Assembly: GCF_010015445.1 (NCBI RefSeq)
Contig: NC_053120.1
Location: forward strand, 19,184,308-19,248,307
DNA length: 64,000 nt
Direction of reading: 5' to 3'
From: Perca fluviatilis
Lineage: Eukaryota > Chordata > Actinopteri > Perciformes > Percidae
The translations under genes were made by a program, and so were the position numbers. Each line of letters begins with the position of its first letter. Position 1 is the stretch's first letter. Positions 1 to 10,800 of the stretch are shown piece after piece. The notes beneath the pieces are model-generated. The model worked only from the letters and a program-made list of their open reading frames with translations, searched no databases and was not told the origin of the DNA.

Positions 1-165
1 ATAATAACAGTATTAGTATGTGACTCAGGACTAATCACAGTATCATGATGAGTTTAAGTTAGTAAGAAGTCTGAAGTCAACTATAATAAATTTTATTTGT
101 AGCCCAATATCATAAATTTGCCTCAAGGGGATACTGTCTGTACAGCATGTGACACCCTCTTAGAC

Positions 166-385
166 CAGTGGTTCTCAAAGTGGGGTCCGTGGACCCAACA
201 AAAAGGGGAATCATTTATTTTCACTTTAATTTCATCTATAAGTAACACAATAACAGATTGTATGACTATTTTGCTCATGGGTTCTAAAAAGCAAAAATTC
301 TATCAGGTAGGGGACCCTGGGACAAAGTCTTATCAGATGGGGGTCCGTGGTCTAATTTGTGTCAGTTTTAGGGGTCCTTGACAGT
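166..385 (+). mobile_element. hAT-like DNA transposon fragment
   Basis: The segment opens with CAGTGGTTCTCAAAGTGGGG, the typical left end of Charlie-like hAT elements in vertebrates, and continues with several G/T-rich GGGGTCC blocks ending near GGGGTCCTTGACAG. No matching inverted right end and no 8-bp target duplication could be found. It is most likely a truncated or diverged copy. The 87-codon open frame across it shows no domain. Confidence 0.55.
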
Positions 386-399
386 TGTCCAGAGTTACT

Positions 400-3300
400 G
401 CAAGTTACTGTCTTTTGAAAAAAAAAGTATGACAGGCGTGACAGATGCTCACCTCAAATTATGCACGTGATGGATGACGGCCTCTTAATTATATTCATAG
501 CAATTATTACTGATCCATCCCTTTAGAGGATTTGTTTTTAACAATGTCTCCCAACCCACAACAAAATGTATCTCTCCACCTCTGCCATATTACAACAATC
601 AAAAAACAAAAAGCTAAGTATATTACAGTATCACAGTAGCAGCTCCCCTATGTCTTATGTTCTTTTAAAAACCTGTCAAATGGCCTCCAGATTTTCTCAT
701 ACACCCCCAATTTACCTCTCAATATATATCTCAGTATCTCCATGGACATACATTGTGCCATATTCTTGATCTAAGCCCCTTTAGATGATTTTCTGTTTTA
801 AAATACAACTCATTGCATTGCAGCTGCTTTCAGTAAACTGAAACTGGTGACATTTTCATTCTGTTGCATTATTATTTCCATCACATTATATCTCTCTCCA
901 TACATCTTCTACCATGCCAACTGGGGTGTATAGCCCTATGATGTAGGAAACTATAAATCCCACTTTCAACAAGATATCCCCTGTCAATTCAGGTGAGCTG
1001 TACTAAGGTGCTTCTCTTTCTCACGCTGTTCTGCAATGCAAACGCTCCCATCTGAAATTCACTCAGCCAGAAAGGCAGAAAGTAAGTCCAAAGACACTCA
1101 GCCCGCTCTCCAAACAATTCATTTGCTTAAGCTGCCTGTCAGTCGGGTGCATTTGTTTGCACTGAGAGTTTAACTCAGCGGGGCATGGAGGATGCTAATT
1201 GTGTTCATTTGGAGGGGTCTGGCAGGTGTGTGTTTGTTGGGTGTGGGGCACCTGTATGAATACACTGGCATGCCTTCAGTAAAAACAGGCAGGCAGGAAT
1301 CAGGCAGGCTGGTAATCACTATCACACCTTTTCTCTTAATAGGCAAACAGCGATTCAGGCTTCATGGGGTTAGCATCCTGCGGAGTCTTTCTTAGTTTGG
1401 TCTAATGTTAGTAATTATACTACCAGTGTGAACCTCATGCCATTAACAAAACAGAGGTGGAGACAGAAGGAGGAATTGTCGGCAGGAGCCTGAGTTTGGG
1501 CCTACCTTATATATAACATGACAATGTAAATGAATTGGTAAGACCTGGGGCAAACACGAAAGGTTTACATAATATGTAAATTAAGGAATGAATGGCTTAT
1601 GTATTAAAAGACAGTTTGAGCATACTTAATGAAAGAGGCTCATATACTAAAACTTAAACTTGTTTACTGAAACCTCTAAGAGCAGTTTTTTTAATTAAGA
1701 CTATTCTAACTACTTTGACAAAGCTTGCTTGAAAACAGTACGTTCTTTACCCTTCCCCCTTGAAAAGTGCCCAAATTGCAGCATCTAAAACACAATATGG
1801 ATGTGAGGTAAAACACACAAAAAGGGCATCTGTGACATATTATCAAAAGGGCCATTTTCTTACATTCCGGAGGGGCTGAAGCCAGTGTTGGTCGCAGTGG
1901 TCAGCAGCCATTGGAGTGGTCAGCGTGGAGAATTCCCTGTGCTCCATCATTCTGATGGCTGTGTCCAATTGCATTATGCCAGAGCAGCAGGTAGCCCTGG
2001 CTGCCGGGGTCGTAGCTCTGACAGCCTCGCCCCATTGGCCCAGGGCCTCTGGCCAAGGTTAACGGGTCAGGCCCTTGTCCGGACACAGGCTTGGCTCCTG
2101 GCCAATGGGCCGACCTGGTCAGTGGTGGTCAGAGGAATGATTTATAGATGCGCTGGATGGAGAGAATGCTAAGAGGCTGCACTTAAATCTGGCCATGGTT
2201 TTTCTTAAAGTTTCTCTAAAGGCACAATATGTTCTTGCTTTGCTTATCCCCCACCACAAGCACTTGACGTGAACGTTTTGGCTTGAGCTGCCAGCTTTTA
2301 AAGACTTTTTTATACATTTAGTTTTACAAATCGGATGCCATTGAGTCATCTTATATTTTGCATGTTTCCCCTGAAACCATCTGCTAATGTACAAAACCTG
2401 GGCTAACTCACATCTTTAGAAATGTGGTTTCAAACTATCTGTTGCCAAAAGTAAAAGATGAGCTTGATCTGTCATCCTGTCGCGAACTGTTTATCGCTTG
2501 CCAAGCTATTTAAGTGATTCCATCAAACTGGGACACTTCAAAAGTAAGTTTAGAACCTCACAAGTTTTCTGGTCATGGAAGGCAAGCGAGCTCTGATTGC
2601 CCTGAAGGGCGTTTTGTTCTTGTTAGGGTATTGTGAACAGATGGACTTCATACCCACTTGCCCAAATCAAAGATGGCATTTGTTTTTCATGTTGGATGAT
2701 TTCAGGGCTACATAGACGACGCAAACAAAGTCTTTTTTAAATGATCTCACAAACATCAAATCAAGAGAGACATGATGCTATCCAGGATTTGCTGATGACT
2801 CATTTTAGTCTCATTTAGCTAAACCAGGAGAGCATAATGGAGGAGTTTGTTAAGAAAACCAATATTCAAAAGTTGGAAAGTATCAGCACAAACAGCTAGA
2901 CTTGCTTTAAATCATCACACAAAGTAAAAACTTGGCATCAACATCCTAAAACATCTAGCTGGCTGGTTCATATTGACAACAATGCAAACCATGGATCGAA
3001 CAAACTACGTAATTCTATATGGCCACAAAGACAAACTATTGGGTGACATTTTCCACATTCAAGTAGTCATAAACCATGCCGTGACTGGAGGAAGGGCCCA
3101 GCATGTGGTTTATTTTTGGGGGACATACTTAAAGGTCAGGCGGTAATCCACAGAAGTTTGTGAACGTATTATCTGGGCAGAATCACCAGCTGCCATTTGC
3201 ACGTGGGTGGACAGTTTGTCTCTACTGGCCTGCAGAGCCAAGGCCTATGGTCATGAAACCTTGCTGCCCTTTCAGCTAATTGTTTGTGGGTTGCTTTTAA

Positions 3301-4775
3301 ATTCATTGACAGTCTTGGTGATATAGTGCTTCTATTGTGTCCTCAACCTATTGTGAACAGCATTAACTATGGCTCCTTCTTTCCTGCTCTTGTGCTCCAT
3401 CGCTGACCAGGGGCCAGAGAGCAGTGTGATGCCCAGCGGGAGTGCCCTCTCTGTAGGCAGAAGAGGAGACCTTTACAGGTGCCTCAGCCTCTCTTAGCAA
3501 CACCCTGCTGCTCAAAATTTGTTGCCCCCTTGTGGGTGTCTTTCTTAGAGTGTCAACTGTGAGGCCCCTGATGGGAGATTTGTTGATATGATAACTCGAT
3601 TAGGCTCCAGGACGGATGACATGGTGGCAAAGAGCAAGTCTGCGACTCCCAGGGAGGTAGGGACTCTTAACCTTTCCCTAGGAGACCAGCACTCTGCACA
3701 AGCCAGACATGTGGCTCCAAAAAGCCCTTGCTGAGCCTCAGGTAATCAGTCGCCCGGGCACAATGGTTCAGTCCACTACCCAAGCAAAGAATCATGATCC
3801 TTCTAATAATTGAAGTATAGACACAATATTGACTACAAGACTTCAGACAAAAGAGAACTCACTAATTAAGAGCGCTGAATGTGAAAGTTCCTTATTATGT
3901 GGATTTTATTTGAGGTTTTAATCATCCAAGCTGGCCTTTCTCTCTCTTGTACCTTATTTTCCTAATTGGCCAGGCACCATTTCCCAATTAACCAAAAATG
4001 GTTGATGATTGCCCTAAATTGGCACCATATATCAGCATATAGCTTAAGCAGGAGATGAAGATAAAGTTATAGACTCTGTAAATTGGTAATTAATTTTAAG
4101 CCATCAAAGCATGGCTATTTTGGTCGCTGGGGGAGGGATATGGATTGAATCCCAGGTAGTCAGACTGGTATTATCAAGTAAGACTCTAAGGTACATTAAT
4201 GTGCTCTCAACACCGCTCCACTTCTGGAATAATCTCAGCTCACCTATGTCAGCCAGGATTGCATTATAACCTCGTTTTACCCTGTGGTTAAGTTGGAGAC
4301 TAATGGTGGATTTAAATCAAAAGAGCTGTTCTCCCTCGACGAGCCTGCTAAAAGCTCTGGCATATCTACGCAGGTGTAACAGGGTCAATCAGTAACCACT
4401 GGAGAGTTAATTAGAGATAAAGTGTATGTTAATGGCAAGGCCTCACTTCGCTCACACATTCCAACACACCCAAATTGTACACAAAGTCTGTTTGCTAACG
4501 GTTTGTTACCACTTGCAAAATAACCAACTTCTTAGACTCCTGTCCTTAAAGACACAACAGTCATTCAACCATATATTCCTACATCCCATAACTACAGAAC
4601 AAAAATTACACAAAGTGACACTTTTGTCTTCATACAACAGCAGCTACTGTAAGCTTTCCTCATAACTGTCATGGTAATCAGTGAAAGCTAACAATATAAC
4701 TTCCAGCTAACACTCAGGTCTGGAAGATCTTTGCATGGGTGCTGTCCAGCTGTCCTCGCACATGCACATAATGGA

Positions 4776-4778
<3 letters not shown>
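400..4778. other. Unique non-coding DNA, no gene seen
   Basis: No frame here looks like a protein or has a convincing splice context. Two blocks, about 1860-2160 and 3050-3720, are richer in GC than their surroundings, free of recognisable repeats, and contain paired CCAATGG/CCATTGG-type words. They could be conserved non-coding elements, but only alignment to other fish would tell. Confidence 0.4.

Positions 4779-4810
<32 letters not shown>
4779..4810 (+). repeat. (CA)n microsatellite
   Basis: Pure CA dinucleotide run of about 16 units in unique sequence. Confidence 0.95.
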
Positions 4811-4817
<7 letters not shown>

Positions 4818-6305
4818 CCTCCCTCCCTCCATGCCTCTACTCAGCGCCACAAAGCCAGGCAGCGGCTCAGACAGGATGTAGCACGTGTATCATATAAGGC
4901 AGGCCTTCCCAGCCGGCAGGCCCATAGGTGATATTACATCTACAGCTGGCCCACTCCCTCTGTCTCTCTGAGCTTCTGCCCAGCCTCCAACCCTCTCAGA
5001 CTGATATTTCACACATCCCTCCGCCCGTCTCACAGCCCCAGTCACAGGTGGGAATGCCTTCACGCAGAGCAACAACAAGAGCCTGTTGTAATGAGTATGT
5101 GCGTTTTTTTTCCCACACAGAGGAATCACAGACAGGGGAAGCCATTCAGCGTGCCCCTCCGGGTCACACCAGAGAGGAGCTGACCCGACATGGCCCACAT
5201 CAAAGCTCTGACGGACACAACCCGGAGCAGGAGAGTTTAGGTGAACGTTACTGTGTCGGGAAAGCAAGCAGCTCTGTGTTTATCCATGGTAGAGAGGAGC
5301 TGGAGAATGTTGCTGAGTGCCAGCTCGTCACCCCTGAGCAACTACAGGAAGTAGCAGCATGATGCTTGCCATCTGTCCGCATCTAGGGGGATCATAGGAA
5401 GAAGCACTGAGCTATAATATCCTTGAGAACCAAAAAATCATTAGTAAATATGAGCGCCACAAATGCCAAAGTGATATCTCACAGGTGAGCTTGAAATATT
5501 AGACTTCTGTGTTGGACATTTGTCAGACAACAGACAGGATCTACAAATATCCAACAAAAATAATGACAGAAGGCACCAACAAGTAATTAATTAATACTTA
5601 GTATACAGGGATACATTAATTTTCATCCGGGACATAAAACATCTATAAACATGTTTCCCACGCCTCAGACCCAATAGTCCACTCTGTCCCCAACTAATTA
5701 GAAGCTTCTGCTCGTGGAGATAGTGGCTGCCTCATTGAGACAAAAAACAAGGTATTGATTTTTGTCTATGACCCCAAACATCCAACAATGACTTGTTAAT
5801 GTGTTCTTGTAATCAGAGGTCACAGATGTAACAGAGGCCCCTGATGCCCTGAAGAGGTCAATAGAGATAATTCAAGATTCACTTGAAAATAAAGATAAAT
5901 TCATGTACTTTGTTCCTTAAACAAAGTATATACAGGCAAAAATGTATATTTCACTCCACAAAAATAAATACTGCGCTGCAGAATGTATAGCTATAAGTTT
6001 AAAAACTACAGAATATAAGAGTCACATTCACATCAGGTACATACAACTAAACTAATGAATGTTTTCTCCTTTCCTTCACAAGTGTGCATCACTTCAGTAA
6101 TATATGCACAAAACAGCTAATTTGACCAAATAATGCTTGACCCTAAAAATCTAAATAATAACTAAATAGTAATAATACAACCTCTAAACAACATCAGCTA
6201 ACATAAAACTGATTACTATAACTAATTACACCTCAAAACTGGACAGAGGAAGCGTGAAAATAAACAACAGAAATATATTAAAACTGTAATAATTTTTCTA
6301 TAAGC
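4811..6305. other. Unique DNA, no gene seen
   Basis: Between 4890 and 5362 both strands stay open for 125 and 144 codons because the block is GC-rich and stop-poor. Neither translation has a recognisable domain or splice signals. The rest, 5370-6305, is AT-rich and I see nothing in it. Confidence 0.4.
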
Positions 6306-6972
6306 TTAAAGGGATATTTCACTGCTGGAAAGATGAATATGTATTTAAATTGGGTCATTTATGTAGTAGAAATGTGAAATAATTTTAGAAGTTGGTGCCT
6401 TCTAGACCTAGTCTGGCTATCACCAAACCAAGCTCAATCTTTTAAGATTGAACATTAGTCTGGGCAGTCTGCTCTGTATTTTCTCTGCACAAGAGGCGTG
6501 ATCAACGGGCATAGTTCAAATGACTCTGTACGCAATTGGATAGTCCGTCAACCAATCAGACCAACGATCCGGGTGACGTAGCAGCGACAGCGGCATCAAC
6601 GGGCTGCTGCCATGGAGTGCTGCGCGTCGGTGGCCGGCTTGTTGAATGTAAACAAAAAGCTGCTTGGTCGCTTCTCTATCGTCATCGTGTTAAACCTGGC
6701 AATAGCGGTGGATAAGCCAGTTTGTGATTGGTTCCCGCAAATTTGTAACAGAAGCAGAATAGATAAACATACAGGTTTCCAGCCTGAGCTGCAGGGCAAA
6801 ATCAAATCACTGGCAGATCGGGCTGGGTTTACCCAGTCTATTCTAGACCGTGAAAAGCCAGAAAATGTATTTTTGGCTCATGTGGATGAAAGACAACAAC
6901 TCCCAGATTGCACTTGCTTCGCTTCGCTATGAGGCCACTCTCAAGCCACGCCTACCGATTACAGAGGGCACT

Positions 6973-8105
6973 CAAGTCACGTCAAGTGGGTTTTATTGTC
7001 ATTTCAACCATATACACTGTATATAGTGAAACGAAACAACGTTTCACCGTGGCTCAAGTGGTGTTACACATTTAAAATGTTTAAAAACAACATTATATAA
7101 AAACAACATACGAGACAGGCTACATTTAGTGCACACACATTATAGACTATACATAAAGTGCAATTACTACTTAAAGTAGAGCATTTAAGACAGACAAGGG
7201 ACAGGACAGACAACATACAACAAAAGACAGGGCAGAAGTTGACTTGTAACAGAGCACTGATTGTTATAAGTTAGGTTCACTGTGAGGTGAAGGTAGAATA
7301 TAAGAACTTTCTTGAGATTTGCGTGGTTGAAATCACCAACAACAATAAATAGTCCATCAGGATGTGCGCTTTGGAGCTCACTGATAGCTCCGTAAAGTTC
7401 AGCTAACGCATTGGTAGCATTAGCGCTTGGTGAGATGTAAACACTGAGCATAAACACAGCCGTGAATTCGCGTGGAATGTAGAACGGTCGGCATTTAACA
7501 GTCACAAACTCCACCAGCGGTGAGCAGTAGTTGGATACCGCATTTCTGCACCAGTCCGTGTTAACACATATGCACAGCTCTTACCCGACGGAGCAGCATC
7601 TCTGCTCGGAAGGCTAGCAGGCCGGGTAGCTGGATAGCGGAGTCCGGTACACTGTTGTTCAGCCATGTTTCCACAAAAACAAAAACACAGCAGTCTCTGA
7701 AATCGCGTTGGGAGTTTCGTTGAAGTTGGATGTAGTCCAGTTTGTTGTCTAATGAGCGGACATTTGCAAGCAGGATGGATGGGACAGGTGGCCGGCTAGC
7801 GTTAGCTTTCTATCTAGCTCGAACTCCTGCCCTCGTTCCTCGTTTCCACTTTCTCACACACCACTTTCTCGCACACCACTTTCAATGTCCCCTTCCCCGG
7901 CTAGTGGCATCAAGCGACACCGCAGGCTGAGGTGCTGGTCTGTGTAGCAGGCGAAGCTTGCGTAGTGTGTCAAGTATTCCGTCTGTAATAAAGTTTCCTG
8001 CATATTCTCCGATCTGTACCAGTGTATCCTGGTGGTACACATGTGAGGTAGTTTGAATGCACATAATTGCAAGGTTGCTGCTGAAAAGAGAGAGAGCCTG
8101 TTAGC
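6973..8105 (-). mobile_element. Internally deleted non-LTR retrotransposon (LINE)
   Basis: Read on the minus strand, this begins with a 5' region and endonuclease coding sequence (about 7770 down to 7302), then jumps to a 3' untranslated tail ending in the fish-LINE signature AATGACAATAAAACCCACTTG near 6980-7000, followed by ACTTGACGTGACTTGAG-like short tandem units. The reverse transcriptase domain is absent. Both ends of the element are therefore present without the middle. It lies inside the TTAA element. The 5' boundary is approximate and I could not assign a target duplication. Confidence 0.7.
7290..7770 (-). pseudogene. LINE apurinic-type endonuclease domain, broken
   Basis: The minus-strand translation begins [19 protein letters not shown] and contains an ETWL motif with the catalytic glutamate. 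After a frame disruption it continues with FVTVKCRPFYIPREFTAVF and ends with VVGDFNHANLKKVL at about 7340-7302. ETW and GDFN are hallmarks of the exo/endonuclease-phosphatase fold used by APE-type LINEs to nick the target. The downstream SDH motif of the same domain is missing, because the sequence passes straight into the 3' tail. Frame changes and the missing C-terminal part make this a pseudogene. The family resembles LINEs very common in fish genomes, but I cannot place the clade with certainty. Confidence 0.75.
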
Positions 8106-8233
8106 TTAGCTTCAAGATGGCTGACACTATTTGGTATTTTTGCTATTTGGAGTGAGGTCCCACCTCCTATAGGTGGGTTGAAAACATGCGGAACTAGCTC
8201 CTAGCTGTAGTCTCTAGCCTTTGGCCAAAAAAG

Positions 8234-8274
8234 CCTCCGATGATGCAAAATGACGATTTTTGCATCATCAGAGG
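8234..8274. repeat. Inverted repeat, 17-bp arms
   Basis: The arms are 8234-8250 and 8258-8274 (CCTCCGATGATGCAAAA and its inverse with one mismatch), separated by a 7-nt loop. The hairpin lies inside the TTAA element near its right end and is probably part of that element. Confidence 0.85.
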
Positions 8275-8408
8275 TTTTTTTCCATACACACAATACAGAG
8301 AGCTCTCGTCTCAGGGGGACATGAGGGAAGGAAGCACGGTCATTCGAAAATACAACCAGGTTTCCACTGATACAAAGCTTAATGCTCATCAGTGAAGTAT
8401 CCCTTTAA

Positions 8409-9299
8409 GCCTCTATGCAGTTATGCATTAGAGCCCTCAACACATGCTGCTTGGCGTATCCGCTGAGCTGTGATGAATTAATCAGAACACATTCATTTCA
8501 CATGAGTATGAAAGCCACTCTTGCCACCCTCCTACTCCTCACTAGAACACTTGCTGTCATTTTCACACACACTCACACTCACCACACTTCAGCTTGTGGT
8601 GCCGTGAGTGACGCAAGGAGGGATGTCGTCAATTAACTGCGGTCTCTTAAAAGATGAGATGACTCAAAATATTGTTTTCCTGCATATTTCCACAAAAAGA
8701 GCAGTGTCAAATTGGATACTTGCATCGAGATCAAGAGACCATAGAAATAAATTTTAAAAATATAATATATATAATATAATATAATATTACTAAGTTAAGA
8801 TGAACCTTAATTCCCATTATTGTCACTGGAATTACTAAATAACTGCAGCTACAACAGAACTGGAACTGAACATCGGATACTGATTTAACATAATTTGTGG
8901 TATGTGAACTATTTATAGATTAACTGAGATGTTGGCAGTTTACAGATCTGCATAAGTAATGAATGTAAGTTAAATTCTAAAAATATCACAACACAGACTG
9001 GAAGTGATGGAAGATACAGTATATGAAAGTCTTGTGTTATCACTGGAAATGGACTGCAAGTAAGCCGTCTTGCTAATGCAATAAAACCATACAGTATATG
9101 CTTATAATTCTAAAAAGAGGAAAAAATATATACGACAATCACTGCATGTTACATTTATGACATTGATAGGAAATGTATTATGTTAAAAGGACTATGACAG
9201 CATTATCTGCTAATTGTTTTTACCTCATAGGTTTATTACCCTAATGAAAAGTTCAGTCAGGAACACTCTCGTCATAGATTTAACCATTTATTGCAACAA
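8409..9299. other. AT-rich unique DNA
   Basis: No gene seen. A short (TATAA)n-like low-complexity run lies at 8757-8790. Confidence 0.4.
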
Positions 9300-9312
9300 A
9301 TGGAAAAACAGT

Positions 9313-9425
9313 TCTATTTTGTATAGGGCTTCGCCCTCTAAGAGCTGTTGCTATTGGGTTTATCCCTCACGCATGCGCAGTCGTGAAGATTTCTTTCGCG
9401 CCCTTGTGCCCTGCACGGGCACATT
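9313..9425 (+). mobile_element. Left part of an inverted-repeat element, copy A
   Basis: The segment GTATAGGGCTTCGCCCTCTA followed by AGAGCTGTTGCTATTGGGTT and the CACGCATGCGCAGTCGTGAAG block recurs in reverse orientation at 10735-10800 and at 11440-11592. Its expected continuation (CTCTTACGTCCGC, then AGTTACTGTATATTACAGCTG) is found displaced at 9795-9886, so copy A appears interrupted between 9425 and 9795. The superfamily is unknown to me. Confidence 0.6.
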
Positions 9426-9785
9426 ATACAAAAATGTGATGATGTCCAACACGTTTCATGAAGAAGAAAGCCTTAAGCTTTCAAAAAGCATTAGACATAT
9501 GACCCACTATGTTCTGCTTCATGTATGCATGTACCATGTTGACAATGTGACATGACGTGACATCAGACAGGAAAATAGGCCTGGCCTACCATAGGCTACG
9601 TGTTGAAGTTCAGTGGGCAAATGTGTGGCTAAGCCTTTTGCTAATATTTTTATTTAATTTCCAGTACAATTGACCATATCTACACACAACACAACTTCTG
9701 CACTACAAATTTCAAAATTATGTGGGTACAAAATGACTAATGACGAAATCTGATAGGTACGGGTACCCACCGTCCCCACCGAAAT

Positions 9786-9886
9786 CGATGCCTATTCTCT
9801 TACGTCCGCTGTAAGAGAATAGGCATAGTTACTGTATATTACAGCTGCGAGACCAGAGATCTGCTCCCTATTTTTCTTCAGCAACA
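9786..9886 (+). mobile_element. Middle part of copy A, with a perfect hairpin
   Basis: CTCTTACGTCCGC followed by AGTTACTGTATATTACAGCTG and GAGACCAGAGATCTGCT matches, in reverse, the internal part of copy B at 11395-11455. An additional perfect 14-bp inverted repeat (9790-9803 and 9811-9824) with a 7-nt loop sits at the junction and is absent from copy B. Confidence 0.6.
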
Positions 9887-9894
9887 AGCAGTTT

Positions 9895-10086
9895 TTTTAA
9901 AGATTATTTTTTGGGAATTTTCAGTCTTTATTTTTGATAGGACAGCAGAAGACATGAAAGGGGAGAGAGAGGGAGAATGACATGCAGCAAAGGGCCGCAG
10001 GTCAGAGTCAAACCTGGGCCCACTGCATTGAGGAGTCAACCTCTATATATGGGCGCACACTCTACCAACTGAGCTATCCGGTTGCC
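9895..10086 (-). mobile_element. tRNA-derived SINE (full length)
   Basis: On the minus strand the element starts GGGCAACCGGATAGCTCAGT, with an A-box-like TAGCTCAGTTGGTAGAG. It then has a degraded B box (GGTTTGACTCTG), a body containing CTGCATGTCATTCTCCCTCT and CCCTTTCATGTCTTCTGCTG, and an A-rich 3' tail. It is flanked by a 16-bp target duplication (9879-9894 and 10087-10102, CAGC[A/G]ACAAGCAGTTT, one mismatch), the product of LINE-mediated insertion. It is related to the SINE at 29859 on the opposite strand. It lies inside the older inverted-repeat element. The tRNA-like head is a Pol III promoter, not a tRNA gene. Confidence 0.88.
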
Positions 10087-10734
10087 CAGCGACAAGCAGT
10101 TTAGAAGACTTCAAAGAACGGTGGTGTCCGCCAGTGTACCAGTTGACAGACCGTGGGACCTTTAACTAACGTTAAACGTGTTTTCATTGTTCCTGATCGT
10201 TGAACATGAACATGCTTATCTATATAAACGACGGATGTATTTAGACAACGTTGGATGTATCGTAAGATAATTATTCAACCCTAAACCCACATCAGAAACC
10301 TGTTGTGCGTTCTCTCACACCTCCGAGCACACTCCACGAGAGCGCTATCAGCGTCTGCGGCCCTCCTCAGAGGTATGACGTGGCCGACATCCTGGGCATC
10401 CCTGTGCCCGTTCGTCCGGTTTTATCTGCGTGATGTGTCAGAGTCCTCCATGACTCACTCGGTCTTATCCACACTTGACGGCAGATGATGTGCTGTTAGA
10501 TCTGGTCCTGCACGGAGTGGCTGTGAGGAATGCGTTTCTGCAGTTATTAAAGTGTGATATAATTTTTTTTGTCATTGTAAAGCACCTTCACAATCCACAT
10601 GACATTTCATGGTGATGACAAAATAATATGTTGTTTGATACATTAAAACTTGTTCGTTGTGAGTAGGAAGAGGAATTAGTTTATGTTCTGCTTGTGGACC
10701 TTTGTGTCGAAGGTTGCATTGACTACATCTGCTT

Positions 10735-10800
10735 CACCCTTAACCCAATAGCAACAGCTCTTAAAGAGTGAAGCCTAAAAGGAATAGAACGATAGTTACA
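10735..10800 (-). mobile_element. Inverted right arm of copy A
   Basis: Read on the minus strand, this gives GTTCTATTCC, then GGCTTCACTCTTTAAGAGCT and GTTGCTATTGGGTT, which aligns with 9313-9365. The two arms could bound one element of about 1.5 kb, or this may be a solo end. It abuts copy B directly. Confidence 0.5.

Larger units (their letters stand above)
6306..8408. mobile_element. TTAA-flanked terminal-inverted-repeat element (piggyBac/Looper-like, tentative)
   Basis: The ends are AGGGATATTTCACTG at 6310-6324 and CAGTGAAGTATCCCT at 8390-8404, inverted copies with one mismatch. Each is flanked by TTAA (6306-6309 and 8405-8408), the target duplication of piggyBac-type elements. The interior holds an open frame of 106 codons (6612-6932, beginning MECCASVAGLLNVNKK) that I do not recognise, a LINE remnant on the minus strand (about 6973-8105), and a 17-bp hairpin at 8234-8274. 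No transposase is visible, so the element is presumably non-autonomous. The superfamily call rests only on the TTAA and should be treated as tentative. Confidence 0.6.

Noticed and set aside
4890..5362. Overlapping open frames of 125 (minus) and 144 (plus) codons
   Set aside because: Stop-poor GC-rich DNA open on both strands. No domain, no splice signals, and the two translations are equally plausible, so neither is supported.
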